A DNA stretch of 64,000 bases from Temnothorax longispinosus (Eukaryota > Arthropoda > Insecta > Hymenoptera > Formicidae). The notes under the pieces were generated by a model. That model was not told the origin of the DNA and made no database searches. It saw only the letters and a list, made by a program, of their open reading frames with translations. Where the stretch lies: positions 223,501 to 287,500 of the forward strand of contig NW_027269815.1 in the NCBI RefSeq assembly GCF_030848805.1, in the 5' to 3' direction. How positions within the stretch are numbered: the stretch's first letter is position 1; each line of letters starts with the position of its first letter. Below are positions 52,184 through 63,027 of the stretch, in pieces. A program made the position numbers and the translations under genes.

Positions 52184-52489
52184 ATTTCCTGCTGCGTCAG
52201 CTTTTTTAGGTACCACTAACAACGGTGCATTCCATTGGCTAGTACTGCTTTGAATTATTTTGTTTTCTAACATTTCTTGTACTTGCCGATTTACTTCCGC
52301 TTTATGCTTATTTGGAAGTCGGTATGGTCTTACATTTACAGGCGCAGCGTCAGCGCGTGTATTTATTTCGTGTTTTACTGCTGCAGTACACGATAATGGC
52401 TCTCCTTCTAAATGAAATAAATCGCCGTATTCTTCGCATATGTGTTGGAGTGATCGTTTTTCCTCGGCGTTTAAGTGCTGCGTACGCAA
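52184..52489 (-). pseudogene. pol: errantivirus-like pol: RT N-terminal part
   Basis: Contains HICEEYGDLFHLEGEPLSCT, then VNVRPYRLPNKHKAEVNRQV and WNAPLLVVPKKADAAGN, the template-binding start of gypsy RTs. The frame then enters the 28S fragment and terminates. Confidence 0.88.
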
Positions 52490-52700
52490 TGTTAGTCAGA
52501 TGCGTTCGTTTCGAGATACAGTAGGTTTAGTTTCTTTTCCCGTCATTGTTGCATGTATTTTTGTATGAGTATCTGTTTATAATTTTTCCAGCGTAACTTG
52601 TGGAATCGGTATTTCAATTTCCTTGTCTGTAGTATTTATTACGCTTACAATGCAAATATGATTCTCCGGTTTCACTAGGCAGTTTCCAATATAAACTCCT

Positions 52701-53041
52701 TCATTTCATCTCTCTTGCTTGTACGATACCTTCTTCATTTTTATCCGTAATTGCCTCTATTATAGTCTCGCTGCGAGGCTTTAGTGTAACCTTTCCATAC
52801 GGGTGCAATTTGAAAGTTTCTTCTTTTATTTTTAATTGCATTTGCTCGTAATCGCAAGATGCGGTGTATTTCCGTAGGAAATCTATTCCTAGGATTCCAT
52901 CGTATTCTATGGCCATGTCCTCTCCTACCACATAAAATGCGTGTTTAATTTTTAATTTATTCGTTTCAATGGTCGCATACACTTTTCCAAGTGTGTGTAT
53001 TTTATGTCCCGTGATTCCGGTGAGAGCTATGCGATCTTCAT
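52701..53041 (-). pseudogene. pol: errantivirus-like protease, C-terminal part
   Basis: Contains KIKHAFYVVGEDMAIEYDGI followed by LGIDFLRKY, the second half of a retroviral aspartic protease. The catalytic DSG is at the end of the gag frame; a 1-nt register change near 53045 separates them. 52490-52700 holds degenerate linker. Confidence 0.8.
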
Positions 53042-53044
53042 AGA

Positions 53045-54901
53045 CTAGGGGACGTCATCTTTTAACGCGTTTAGCTTTATTAATGAAATTGTTGAACCAG
53101 AGTCATATAGCATATTCGATGCTCCGGGTTTTACCTCTTGTATGGGTAATCTTGTTAATAACAGTTCTGGCTTCGTACGGCCGTATGGCACACTTTTGAT
53201 ATGTGTAACCCGATATTCTGAGGCAGGTCGTGGTTGTTTTCCTCTCGCCTCCTCTTGCTCGTCTTTGCTGCTTGCAGAGTCAGCGTTCTTTCTTCGGTTT
53301 GGCACTTTCAATTGTTGTCTTTTTTTGTTTTTTTTAGATTTATTGGTGTTGGGGGTGTAGTTTCGCCCTTTTAATGTCCAACACTCATCTCGGTTGTGCC
53401 CCGATTTTTTGCAATAATTGCAATATTTCTGCAGTGCATTTACTTGTGCAGGTTTGCTAGGTTTAGGTAATGCGTTTCCTTGGCTTCGGCATTCCCGTCC
53501 ATAATGACCAGTTTTTCCGCATTTAAAACATTGTACGCTCTGATTTTGGGGCTGTCTCGTATATCCTGGCTTATTTTTGTATGGCGAGGCGCCCGTTTTT
53601 GTCGCGGTCGGCCCTATGAGCTTTTCTTCCGCGCTCGCTCCCGTTATAGCTTCTTGTAACGTCGCATATCGCTGCGAACGTACAAGTATTTTTAATTCGT
53701 CGCGCAATCCTATTTGAAAATTAATTAAAGCTTGTTTTTGTATCGTTTGCTGGATCGCGCGTTTAAACATACTGGAGTGATCTTTTCTTTCTATCATAGC
53801 GTCATATAGCTTCATGGCTAGTAGATCGACTCGTTGCCCAAAGGCATGTGCGCTTTCGTTTGGCTTTTGCTGGAGCGTATTAAACTCAATCTGCAAATGG
53901 GTAGTGCTCTGCTTGGCTTGATAGCAATCTTCTAATTGTTGCTTTAATTGAGCGAATGTTTGTATATCTCGCGTTTCAAAATCTTGCATTGCCTTTCTTT
54001 TTAATTTTGTATATAAAATCGCCTGTACTAATGATTCTTCGTTTGTAGGCTGTATATTATGTACCGCATATGTGCACGCGTTTATAAATTCTTGTAATTT
54101 TTGTCGCGACGTCCCATCGAACTCAGGGATCATGCTTCGTGCTTCTTTTAACGTTATAGAATTCGGTATGGAACTACGCCGATTTCTTATATCGTGTTCC
54201 GTCCGTCCGTAATTTTCGCTCGAATATCTTCCGTTTCCGGCTCCTACTTGGTCGCCGTTTCGTGCACTATTTTCTAGTGTTATTAACCGTTCTCGTAATT
54301 CGCGCGTTTCGTCACGCATTTCCATACGCGATTCCTCTTGCATTTTCTGCATTTCCCGTAATAAATTGTATATTTCTCTTACGTCGTGCGTTTCCGTAGA
54401 TAGCGGTGCGTACTGTGCGTCAGATTGTGACTGTGCCATTTCGATTTCTTTAACTTGCGCTTGTGGCTGGTTTGTGTGAGTGCGTTCTTCTAATAGGGGT
54501 TTTTCCGTTCGCGTCTCTTCGCCGTTTTCCCGATAGTATTCGCTAGGGTCAAATGTATCGCTCTCGTAAGAGGTTAATGAAAATTCTCGTCGCAAGGATA
54601 CTCTGCTAGGGGTTCGGCTAACGTATGGTCTGCTTCTACGCGGTTTTTCGTCCGTCCGGTCAATGGGCTCGTTTGAGAATAAACTCTTGTCAATCTCACC
54701 AAACGGAAACTCGCGCTCAGTAACAACGTTTTCCGGTAACTCGGTTTCGCTGTCCGAGTGTCGCGTTTCTAATGCTACACGAACGTTATCTAAAGTTGCT
54801 TGTGTTGTCGCGCGCGGACTATTTACCCGTGGTGAAAATTCGTTGATTAACCACGACGCATTGGTTATTGGCGTTCGGGGAGGACTATTTTCTCCCGACA
54901 T
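53045..54901 (-). CDS. gag: errantivirus-like gag with protease start
   Basis: 618 codons from ATG at 54901. The N-terminus is Ser/Thr/Glu-rich; a coiled-coil stretch follows (LLREMQKMQEESRMEMRDE). The capsid (MIPEFDGTSRQKLQEFINAC, KRKAMQDFETRDIQTFAQL, HAFGQRVDLLAMKLYD) precedes two CCHC knuckles (CFKCGKTGHYGREC, CNYCKKSGHNRDEC), a basic region, and finally the protease site MLYDSGSTISLI. The frame is intact to 53045. Gag running directly into protease is common in gypsy-class elements. Confidence 0.9.
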   Translation of the reverse strand: MSGENSPPRTPITNASWLINEFSPRVNSPRATTQATLDNVRVALETRHSDSETELPENVVTEREFPFGEIDKSLFSNEPIDRTDEKPRRSRPYVSRTPSRVSLRREFSLTSYESDTFDPSEYYRENGEETRTEKPLLEERTHTNQPQAQVKEIEMAQSQSDAQYAPLSTETHDVREIYNLLREMQKMQEESRMEMRDETRELRERLITLENSARNGDQVGAGNGRYSSENYGRTEHDIRNRRSSIPNSITLKEARSMIPEFDGTSRQKLQEFINACTYAVHNIQPTNEESLVQAILYTKLKRKAMQDFETRDIQTFAQLKQQLEDCYQAKQSTTHLQIEFNTLQQKPNESAHAFGQRVDLLAMKLYDAMIERKDHSSMFKRAIQQTIQKQALINFQIGLRDELKILVRSQRYATLQEAITGASAEEKLIGPTATKTGASPYKNKPGYTRQPQNQSVQCFKCGKTGHYGRECRSQGNALPKPSKPAQVNALQKYCNYCKKSGHNRDECWTLKGRNYTPNTNKSKKNKKRQQLKVPNRRKNADSASSKDEQEEARGKQPRPASEYRVTHIKSVPYGRTKPELLLTRLPIQEVKPGASNMLYDSGSTISLIKLNALKDDVP

Positions 54902-55393
54902 TCACGCGTAGTACAATTTTAAATTTTCTCGACTTACATTAGAAGTACAGCTCGCAGGGTCGCTCGCAGGCTCCGTTGTTTGCGGCTGGCCCTGGCGTGA
55001 AGTAAGATGCTGGTTGTCGAACGCAGTTGCTGCGTTGGCGTTGCCCGTTGCTTGGCGTTGTCCGCTGCTTGGCGTCGTCCGCTGCTTTGGCGTTGTCCGC
55101 TGGTCCTCTGGATGTTTGCACTTGGCCTTGGGTGTTGGCCTTTTATTTTCTTTTTGCCCTTTGGTGTCCTTGAGGATGCCTTAATCGACCCCTTTTGGCT
55201 CAGTACCGTTGTTGATACCTTGGTCGCTCTGTACCTTGGTTATTTCCGCCGGTCGATCTGATTCTTGGTCAATCCACAGATGTTCCACCGTACTTATTTC
55301 CTTCCTTGTTAGTCGTACTCAGCTGGTAGACTTTATTTGCGTACCTTAGGCAGGCTTTCTGTTGTCTTTCCTAGTTGTCCTGGTGCTTTGGTC

Positions 55394-55412
55394 AATCCCA
55401 CCGCTGCCACCA
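55394..55412 (-). promoter_or_regulatory. primer binding site, tRNA-Leu
   Basis: The minus strand reads TGGTGGCAGCGGTGGGATT, complementary to the 3' end of tRNA-Leu(AAG) (…CCCACCGCTGCCACCA). It lies 5 nt inside the LTR. The leader 54902-55393 has no supported gene. Confidence 0.75.
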
Positions 55413-55466
55413 AATTGTGTTATGCCGCGTCGCCGGTTGGTGACGGCTTACGGCAAAACGTTTATT

Positions 55467-56503
55467 GGTAATTATGCATAATAGCGACGTCCTCTCCGAT
55501 GACCTTGACCTTGACATATGTTGTGAAAGTCACCCTACTGAGTGACCTTTAAAAGGTTTTAGCCGTCGGTCATTGTTTATTAAAAAGTTATAAACAAAAA
55601 AAGTTTGAAAAATATAGCAGCTATTTTGAGTTTTGGAAGGCATAAACGACTAATATAAACGTCTTTTTTTTTAAGCAGAGAATACTTTATTTCGCGAGAA
55701 AGTCGCTGCTTTACCAAAACACAACATTTAAAGCAGTAAATTGTTGATAAATTGAAGTCTTTTTGTTAAAGCAGAGAATACTTTATTTTGCGAAAAAGTC
55801 GCTGCTTTACCAAAACACAACATTTAAAACAGTAAATTGTTGATAAATTGAAGTCTTTTTGTTAAAGCAGAGAATACTTTATTTTGCGAAAAAGTCGCTG
55901 CTTTACCAAAACACAACATTTAAAGCAGTAAATTGTTGATAAATTGAAGTCTTTTTGTTAAAGCAGAGAATACTTTATTTTGCGAAAAAGTCGCTGCTTT
56001 ACCAAAACACAACATTTAAAGCAGTAAATCATTGATCACTAACCTATATATGCACCTATATATGCTATATTTTCCAAACTTTTTTGTTAATAACTATTTA
56101 ACGAATAGCGAGCGACGACTAGAACCTTCTGAAGGTCACTCGGGGTCATGACCTTGACAACATATATCAAGGTCATTGAAATCGGTTTCAATTCACTGCA
56201 TTAACAAAAAGACTTCAATTTATCAACAATTTACTGCTTTAAATGTTGTATTTTGGTAAAGCAGCGACTTTCTCGCGAAATAAAGTATTCTCTGCTTTAA
56301 AGAAAAGACGTTTATATTAGTCGTTTATACCTCCCAAAACTCAAAATCGCTGCTATATTTTTCAAACTTTTTTTGTTTATAACTTTTTAATAAACAATGA
56401 CCGACGGCTAAAACCTTTTGAAGGTCACTCAGTAGGGTGACCTTCACAACATATGTCAAGGTCAATGTCATCGGAGAGGACGTCACTATTATGCATAATT
56501 ACC
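55467..56503. mobile_element. foldback DNA transposon, 8-bp target duplication
   Basis: Ends GGTAATTATGCATAATA and complement; target duplication CGTTTATT (55459-55466, 56504-56511), confirmed by the empty site in the other LTR (37905). Long inverted arms (~300 bp) with subterminal gaccttgac words surround four 96-bp tandem units. Eight-bp duplication fits hAT or P type; no transposase. Confidence 0.88.
55670..56030. repeat. 96-bp tandem repeat in the foldback
   Basis: Four head-to-tail units starting near 55670, 55765, 55861 and 55957 (gttaaagcagagaatac...), with an inverted fifth copy at about 56205-56300 in the right arm. Confidence 0.88.
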
Positions 56504-57467
56504 CGTTTATTATTTTCGGGATCTCTTGACCTTACGAGTTGGAACTCGGTAGGCACAGGCGGGCAGACTAGGAAGCGCTCGGGTTCGCAGGTGGAACGGG
56601 GTGTAGGCGTCGTTAAATGAACTTCACTTTGTTTTACTTTATATTGGAGCTTTATTTCAGCGCCCCTTTTACACTCACTAACTTACACTTGTATTTGCCT
56701 TTCACAATTACTATAACTCGCACGCGCTTTGTTATAATGTAAACCTTTGCGACACGACTTACGAGAACGGTCACGGGCAGAGTCTCCGGTGTATTACTCT
56801 CCGTCGCGGCTTCTTCGACGGTCCCTTATATTGTTTTGAGTTATGCCCTGTCGGCGCTTTTCCGCCGGGTTCGACGGTCCCCCGAATGAGGTCGGTCAGT
56901 GACCGAGCGCATTCGCAATCTCGCTGTACTCCCGTGGTTCCGCGATTGTCGAAATGCGTTATCGCACATTCCTATGCATCTCGCAATATTGACGCGGAAG
57001 CTTGATGAACTTCCGCGGTTCCGCGAATGTCGAAATGCGTTGTCGCACATTCTTATGCATATCGCAATAGTTCGATTGACGCGGAAGCTTGATGAACTTC
57101 CGCGTCCGCGTCGGCGTAAATTGAGGACAATTTCCTCGAAGTCTTTCGAAAGACTATTCTATAATTTTATTATAAATAATTTAATAATTATCCGTTGTAA
57201 TTTTAAATTACAACATGCAATAAAACAATAATAGATTTAAAAAAGTATTGTATTTCATATTTTGTACAAAATTAATATGTAAAAAGCATTATTTACATTA
57301 TATTTTAAAATGATTCTGCGTTTTATGTTATTTTATTGCTTACTTTTTTACGCTTATGTATTGCAGTTTTTTTTTATTCTATTTTGCTACAATCTTGTAA
57401 TTATTTCTTATTTGTTTAACAAATTACTCATTTTTCTGCGGGTATTGTCTTTTTTATAGCACGATTG

Positions 57468-58025
57468 TTATATCTCGTGCGAGAGTATATACAATTTTAC
57501 CTTTGTCATAAATCGCAACGCTTGCAGTCGATGATTGTAGCACGCATTATTTTTGTCTAGCCATTCACAGTGTTTTTTATTTGTTGCATTTATACATTCA
57601 TTCGTTATCTTTTCTAGAATTTGCTTTGATGGCCAATAATGTATAGCCATACACGATTAAATGTCATTAATTGCGTTTGTAAAAAGATCTGTCGGTCGTA
57701 CCAATTTTGTTACTGCAGGAGCATCTTCGTCTGCATTTGGATATTCTTGAAATTCTATGTACATCTCATTTTTAGTTGCGTTTTCCATTGGCGTTTTCAT
57801 CATGCAATCACGATAATTATCGCACTTCGTTTTTCCTACGCTTCGTCGCGCTATATATCCAGCAAAAAATACAACAGCACTTTGATCATATTTATTTAGT
57901 GCCTCAACGTTTTCTGCATTTTCCACATTATCGTATTCTGCAAGAAATTGCAAATCTTCCATAAATGTTCCATCTTCAGAACTACCGTCACATTGCATTT
58001 TTTGCTGATAAAAAAAATAATGCAT
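57468..58025 (-). pseudogene. P-like transposase, C-terminal fragment
   Basis: Frame from a likely acceptor (TTTTTTTTATCAG, ends at about 58009). It carries FFAGYIARRSVGKTKCDNYR (the AGY-x-A and C-x-x-x-x-C pattern of P-element/THAP9-type transposase C-termini), LVRPTDLFTNAINDI, then a TAA at about 57655. The same frame continues with AIHYWPSKQILEKITNECIN, HCEWLDKN and CYNHRLQALRFM to 57468. THAP domain and catalytic residues are absent. The family call is by pattern memory and moderate. 57216-57467 is AT-rich flank. Confidence 0.5.
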
Positions 58026-60484
58026 AAATTTTTCAATTTAGATTTATTATATGCTGCTATATATATTAACATAAGCATATTAAGTGTTGCGCACGTTATT
58101 CTACAACTATAATAACTAAACTATTAAAAATATTACTACTAAAAGTACTACTAAAAGTACTAAAACTAAAAAGTAACGTACACACGTACTATATATCAAT
58201 GACGTTCATAAATTACAAACGCAATAACAAACGTCGTAAAATATAAATATGAAAAAAAGACGTAAAAAATACAACTGATAATTTTATTAAAAGAAACCTA
58301 TTTATGTGTATTTCCCCGTGATGAAACCTGTTAGTCGAAGATGTATGCAATATTATTTCAACTGTGATTGTAGTCTTTACGTCATGCTCATTAACAGCAA
58401 CACAGAGTATTGAAATAAAACTTCTAAGTTTAAATCTTTCTTCTGCGTTTTCTGACAAATTTTTTAAAAAATGCGTTCTATGTTTAAATTGCACATCAGC
58501 TAAATATAAATAGTTTATATAGCATAGCCTTAAAAAATTAGTTATTTCCAAATAATATACATATTATATTTTTTTTTTCAAAATATTAATGGATTTTAAC
58601 TATATATTTATATTGTTAGAAATCTTAATATATTGTAGAATGAAGGGGAGGGGTTTTTAGTGGGTGCAAGCCCCACACTACCCTGGCGGACGGCCGACGC
58701 GGGTGTGCGTCAGGCATTTTCCCCACCATGCTTAAAAAAAAAAAATTGCGTGTACATACATCGTCGCGTTAGAAAAAGTATGACCGGTGGACGATTGGAT
58801 GCAACATATAAACAGTATAATATATTTGTCACAGTAGTACTATAAGTAATAATGAGTAACAGTTATAGCGAGTTGCATTGAATAAAATTATTCTCGATTC
58901 GTTGTCGTAAATCGTTTATTATAATATAATTGAGAAATTTATACATGTGTATTCCGGTGTATATAAAAAATGTTTAGTGATAATTTCTAAAGCGTGTCGG
59001 TCTTAAAACACAGCTGTTACGTGAGCGAGCGAGAAGGTATAAGAGCAAGCGAGACGTCAATAAGAGCGAGTAGGACAGTAACAGGAGTGAGCGAGATAAC
59101 CCTTATGAAAATGTGCCCTTGAGTGCTCAATGGCGGTCAGTGGGAATGTATGGTTGCCCTACAGTTGCAATGCGAATTATATGGAAAAGTTAATAGAAAA
59201 TATTGAGTGGCAATAAGATGAATGGAAACGCAATGGCAAGATTCGAATGACAACTTTTTCCATACAGGCGTAATGGAAACTGCTAATGGCTTATGAAGGT
59301 TAAAACTTATGTATGGAACTTGCAATGCGAATTATATGGAAAAGTTAATGGAAAATATTGAGTGGCAATAAGATGAATGGAAACGCAATGGCAAGATTTG
59401 AATGACAACCTTTTCCATACAGGCGTAATGGAAACTACCAATGACTCATGAAGGATAAAATTTGTATGGAATTTTTCTACCTTCAGCCAATGTTGTTCAG
59501 TGTGAATTGTAATGGAAATTCGTCAATGGTAAATGTGGCAGTTCGCGCCACCAGTGGTACATGCATCATCATCACGCCCGCGCGGTAACTGTATTACCGG
59601 CAGTTCACATCGACGCCGCTAGGCGTCGCATCGTTCATGCATTCTCTCAAATTTAAGGTTCGGCACGGACTGGTATATGTATGAGACCCCGTACGGGACC
59701 GAGGCAGATATTTTCAGGCGCTAAGGCACAAGAGCTCCTATTAGATTATCCGTTGAACCAAAGGCAATGGGAAATGAAGGCATTTATATTAAAGACAAAA
59801 TAGTACCATTTATTAAAATGCCATTGAATTCTTATTGTTCCAGACGCAATGGAAATGAAGGCATTTTTGCCAAAGATAAAAATTTCCACACAAAATCCCA
59901 TTGGTATTGCCAGTGTTAATACCAATGGCAATACTAATGGCAATACCAATGGCAATACCAACGGCAAAACCAATGGCAATACCAATAGCAATACCAATGG
60001 GATTTTGTGTGGAACTTTTTATCTTTGGCAAAAATGCCTTCATTTTCATTGCGTCTGGAACAATGGGAATTCAATGGCATTTTTTAATGGCAATGAAGGG
60101 CACATTTTTATAAAAGAAGAACAACGGCGCGCAAAGAAAAGACTCGATCTCGATGCTCGATCCTCGATCAGATCCCCACCCCCGAGCCTTCTGCATGTGT
60201 TATTCTTATCTCGCTCACTCCAATTACTGTCTCGGTTGCTCTTATTGTCATCTCGCTCACTCTTATACCTTCTCGCTCGCTCACATAACGAAAAATCAAT
60301 AACTTTGCGTTACCGACATTAGCACGGAACGCAACCTAAATCGTGCACGTATGCGTTACCCCGTGGCCCAAACGCGGACGTTGGCTACGTAGTTCATGTG
60401 CACGTTTTACGTCGATCCCAGAGGGCGTATCGCGTTCGCGGATCACCTAAAACCGGGCCGTGTTGTCTCTCATTCTTCTCTCTG
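58021..60484. repeat. right inverted arm of the P-like transposon
   Basis: Inverse of 37161-37716 and 19044-19961, with about 1 kb inserted at 59101. It contains the same gagcgaga words and the gtgggtgcaagccccacac segment. Confidence 0.85.
59101..60117. mobile_element. 1-kb TIR element with caatggcaatac microsatellite
   Basis: Absent at the matching position in the left arm (19419-19425), so it is an insertion. Ends CCCTTATGAAAATGTGCCC and GGGCACATTTTTATAAAAG are inverted. The interior has an inner inverted repeat (tttggcaaagataaaaa...) around a 12-mer array (59920-60000) and a ~130-bp direct duplication (59160-59290, 59325-59440). No ORF is supported. Confidence 0.75.
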
Positions 60485-60489
60485 GTAGA

Positions 60490-60880
60490 AACTTGCACAT
60501 TGCTTCCTCATAATTTTTAAGTGTACAAATTATAAATTTGAACATTACTTTCTCACAATTTTTAAGTATGCAAATTATAAATTTGCACGTTGCTTAATCA
60601 ACATTTTATTTCGCTCATAAAGCTTTCTCTTATGAGGAAGCCTATTTTTTATGTATAATTATTAGTAGCTATTTATTAATTTGGCTTCCTCATAGAGGAA
60701 GCTTTATGAGCGAAATAAAATATTGATTAAACAACGTGCAAATTTATAATTTGCATACTTAAAAATTGTGAGAAAGTAATGTTCAAATTTATAATTTGTA
60801 CACTTAAAAATTATGAGGTAGCAAAGTGCAAGTTTTTACTTGCACACTTAAAAACTATGAGGAAACAATGCGCAAGTTTT
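60490..60880. repeat. long palindrome beside the transposon
   Basis: About 150-bp arms (60490-60640; 60690-60850) centred near 60668. Words such as tttatttcgctcataaagctt and aatttataatttgcatac pair across the axis. It is the right flank of the original target site. Confidence 0.8.
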
Positions 60881-61639
60881 TACTTGCACACTTTTTTATT
60901 GTGATAAGCTTTATTGCGACTAATATTTGTTATACTATTGCAAAAATCAATTAAATAATTAATGTTGTTATTAAAATAATTCCTATTAATTGCGAATATT
61001 TCTTAACTTTTCCATTTTGTTTCATTTTTTTATTTATACATTAGTTTTTTATTTCTACTTTAAAATAATTTTTTAAATATATAAAAAGTGATTTTTTTAC
61101 TAATTAGTGGCACAAATGAAGTTTTACAATCGACACAATGTTAAATCGATATTGACTTGAGTAGTTTAGGCTACATGGTCCATATATGGACTTGAGAATA
61201 TAAGACTGATAAATATAACAGATTTAGAATTGAATAAATTGCGACTGGTTTGGCGCAATTTTTCTAATTTTATTATATTTTTAAGTCTTCTACCCGTATT
61301 TCATATACAATTCTTTAAGATTTGGTTGATTAGTTCTTGAGGCATCCTGTCTTTTTATTAAAAACGTTCAATGAATTTATTTGATCGCAATCTGTAAACA
61401 AAACACTGTTGCTGCTAAAGTGACGACAAGCGTCTTGAACATTCAAAGGAGTATGAATGTGTTAAAAATTTATCAAACTTGACCAGTATTATATGAAGTT
61501 GTAGTTATTCTTTAATTAAATAAAGATTAAATATTATTCTTTTTAAATTTAACATATCTTTGAGATGCTGTAATGTAATTGTGTCCGAAATTATTTTTCT
61601 AATACCAAAATTAGTGGCTGCTATAATTTTGGTATTATA

Positions 61640-61770
61640 AGTACGGATTGTCTAGATCATGTCCCGATCTTGGCTTAATTGTCTGGTTCGTCCTTCGATC
61701 TTGACTTAATTGTCTGGATCGTCCCCCGATCTTGACTCAAATCATGCCCCGATCTTGGGTTAAGGGGCTA
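61640..61770. repeat. short tandem repeat, 'gatcttgacttaattgtctgg'
   Basis: Three to four imperfect units of ~38 bp containing cccgatcttg and attgtctgg(a/t)tcgtc. 60881-61640 is AT-rich without a gene. Confidence 0.6.
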
Positions 61771-61796
61771 CATCCACCTAGAATTCTTACGAAAAA

Positions 61797-62120
61797 AACA
61801 CCCAAGATTTTGGTGTTTACACCCAACTTTGGGTGTTTACACTCCATTTTTGGTGTCAACGCCTTTTCAGTGTTAACACCGACATTTGAATGTTGACACC
61901 CAAAGTTTCAGTGTCGACACTCAACTTTTGGTGTCGACACCCAAAATTTGGTGTCGACACCCAAAGTTTCAGTGTCGACACTCAACTTTTGGTGTCGACA
62001 CCGAAACTTTGGTTAAAGTTTTAACCTTGCATTTTATAATTTTTATCTTTTGTTTTATAATTGGGTGTCAACACTGAAACCCGATTGTCGACACCAAAAG
62101 TTAGGTGGACACTCAACTTT
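61797..62120. repeat. tandem array built on GTGTCGACAC
   Basis: About a dozen units of 20-22 bp in which a palindromic gtgtcgacac (or gtgttgacac) alternates with caaaattt, aaagttt or aactttt. Outer units are degenerate, inner ones near-identical. The open frame at 61886-62077 is a by-product. Confidence 0.75.
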
Positions 62121-62289
62121 TGGTCGATCGGTAAATCGATTTTTTTAACAAAATGGCAACGAATTGAAACTCAGGTATGGAAAAGTCTGTGAGAAAATTT
62201 CGTCATTTTTACGTAATTATTAGAAAATAAAGATTGATTTAAAAAAAGTAAGATCGTCATCGACCTCTAAATGTTTCTCAGCATATTTT

Positions 62290-62935
62290 GTGTAAATTTG
62301 AAAACGATCCAGAACGATCGAGCGGTTTTCCAGATATGATGTCCACCGCCGAACGTGTCATTATCATCTGCCGGCGGCTATAATTTTTTTTTTGGAAATT
62401 TTTTGATAAAAATTTTTTTTAAAGCTCTTAAAACATGTATCTTTGAGTACAAAAAATACACACACACACACACATACTTCCGGACATTTTCTACTAATAT
62501 GATTTCCATCAAAATTTCGAAAAATTTTTTTTTCACCATCACAAAGCTTCCTCTATAAAGAAGCAAAATTGGTCAATTTTAATGAAATTGGATATATGGA
62601 GATTTTTGACGTCGCTGATAGCAAATATGGTGTCAAAAATTCAAAAATCAAAATGGCAGATTCAACATGACGACTAAAACTTATAAAAATTGGTCGTTTT
62701 GCATAAAAATTGATTATCAGGGAATCTTGAGGTCGCTCATGCCGAATACAACGCCTGCAATTAGTTTAAAATACTGGAATATCCAGTGTCTGTCATGCAG
62801 AGGTTTGCAATGGATTTTACACCCTTTTTTCAAGGTGCTTTTTTAAAGTGAGTCCCCTTGCCTTTCACAAATCGGGGTGCTTTTTTAATGTGAGTCCCCT
62901 CGCCTCTCACTGTATTCGGAGTGTTTTATTAACTA
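62290..62935. repeat. mixed dispersed repeats, no gene
   Basis: Holds an (ac)n microsatellite (62458-62474), the family shared with 18800-18985 (near 62580-62700), and a ~55-bp tandem duplication (ggggtgcttttttaa-gtgagtcccc, 62835-62915). Confidence 0.6.
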
Positions 62936-63027
62936 CTCAATAATGTAGCAGGCAATCGATCATCGCATCGTGCATTGGAATAAAGAAATTTAAGTGGGTT
63001 CTAATAAAAATTAATAATCGAGGGGCA

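Larger units (their letters stand above)
37864..57215 (-). mobile_element. errantivirus-like gypsy element with env and many insertions
   Basis: LTRs are 37864-38639 and 55418-57215 (the latter holds a 1-kb foldback). Target duplication is TGCA (37860-37863, 57216-57219), the YRYR type usual for errantiviruses. The order is PBS, gag, protease, RT, RNase H, integrase, env, polypurine tract. Passengers: a MITE in the 3' LTR, copia2 plus a solo LTR in env, a PLE at the pol stop, a 28S rRNA fragment in RT, and the foldback in the 5' LTR. Several frames are also broken by stops, so it is an old dead copy. Confidence 0.9.
55418..57215 (-). repeat. errantivirus-like 5' LTR, split by a foldback
   Basis: Same ends as 37864-38639. 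It carries the 1,037-bp foldback, and an internal duplication around cgcggaagcttgatgaacttccg (57000-57110) not present in the other LTR. Confidence 0.9.
19044..60484 (-). mobile_element. P-superfamily-like DNA transposon holding a 38-kb nest of insertions
   Basis: Ends CAGAGAGAAGAATG...CATTCTTCTCTCTG are perfect inverted repeats. A 7-bp duplication GTAGAAA flanks them (19037-19043, 60485-60491). The target is confirmed by the uninterrupted sequence gcaagtagaaacttgcac at 18990-19008. Inverted arms total about 1.4 kb per side once insertions are removed (19044-19961 plus 37161-37716 on the left; 58021-60484 on the right). Between arm and centre lies a transposase C-terminal fragment (57468-58025). 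Copia1 and the errantivirus-like element, with their own passengers, sit inside. The P assignment rests on the C-terminal fragment and target size; the boundaries are more certain than the family. Confidence 0.75.

Noticed and set aside
62355..62566. ORFs around the (ac)n microsatellite
   Set aside because: Phe/Lys-rich translations of homopolymers and a microsatellite.
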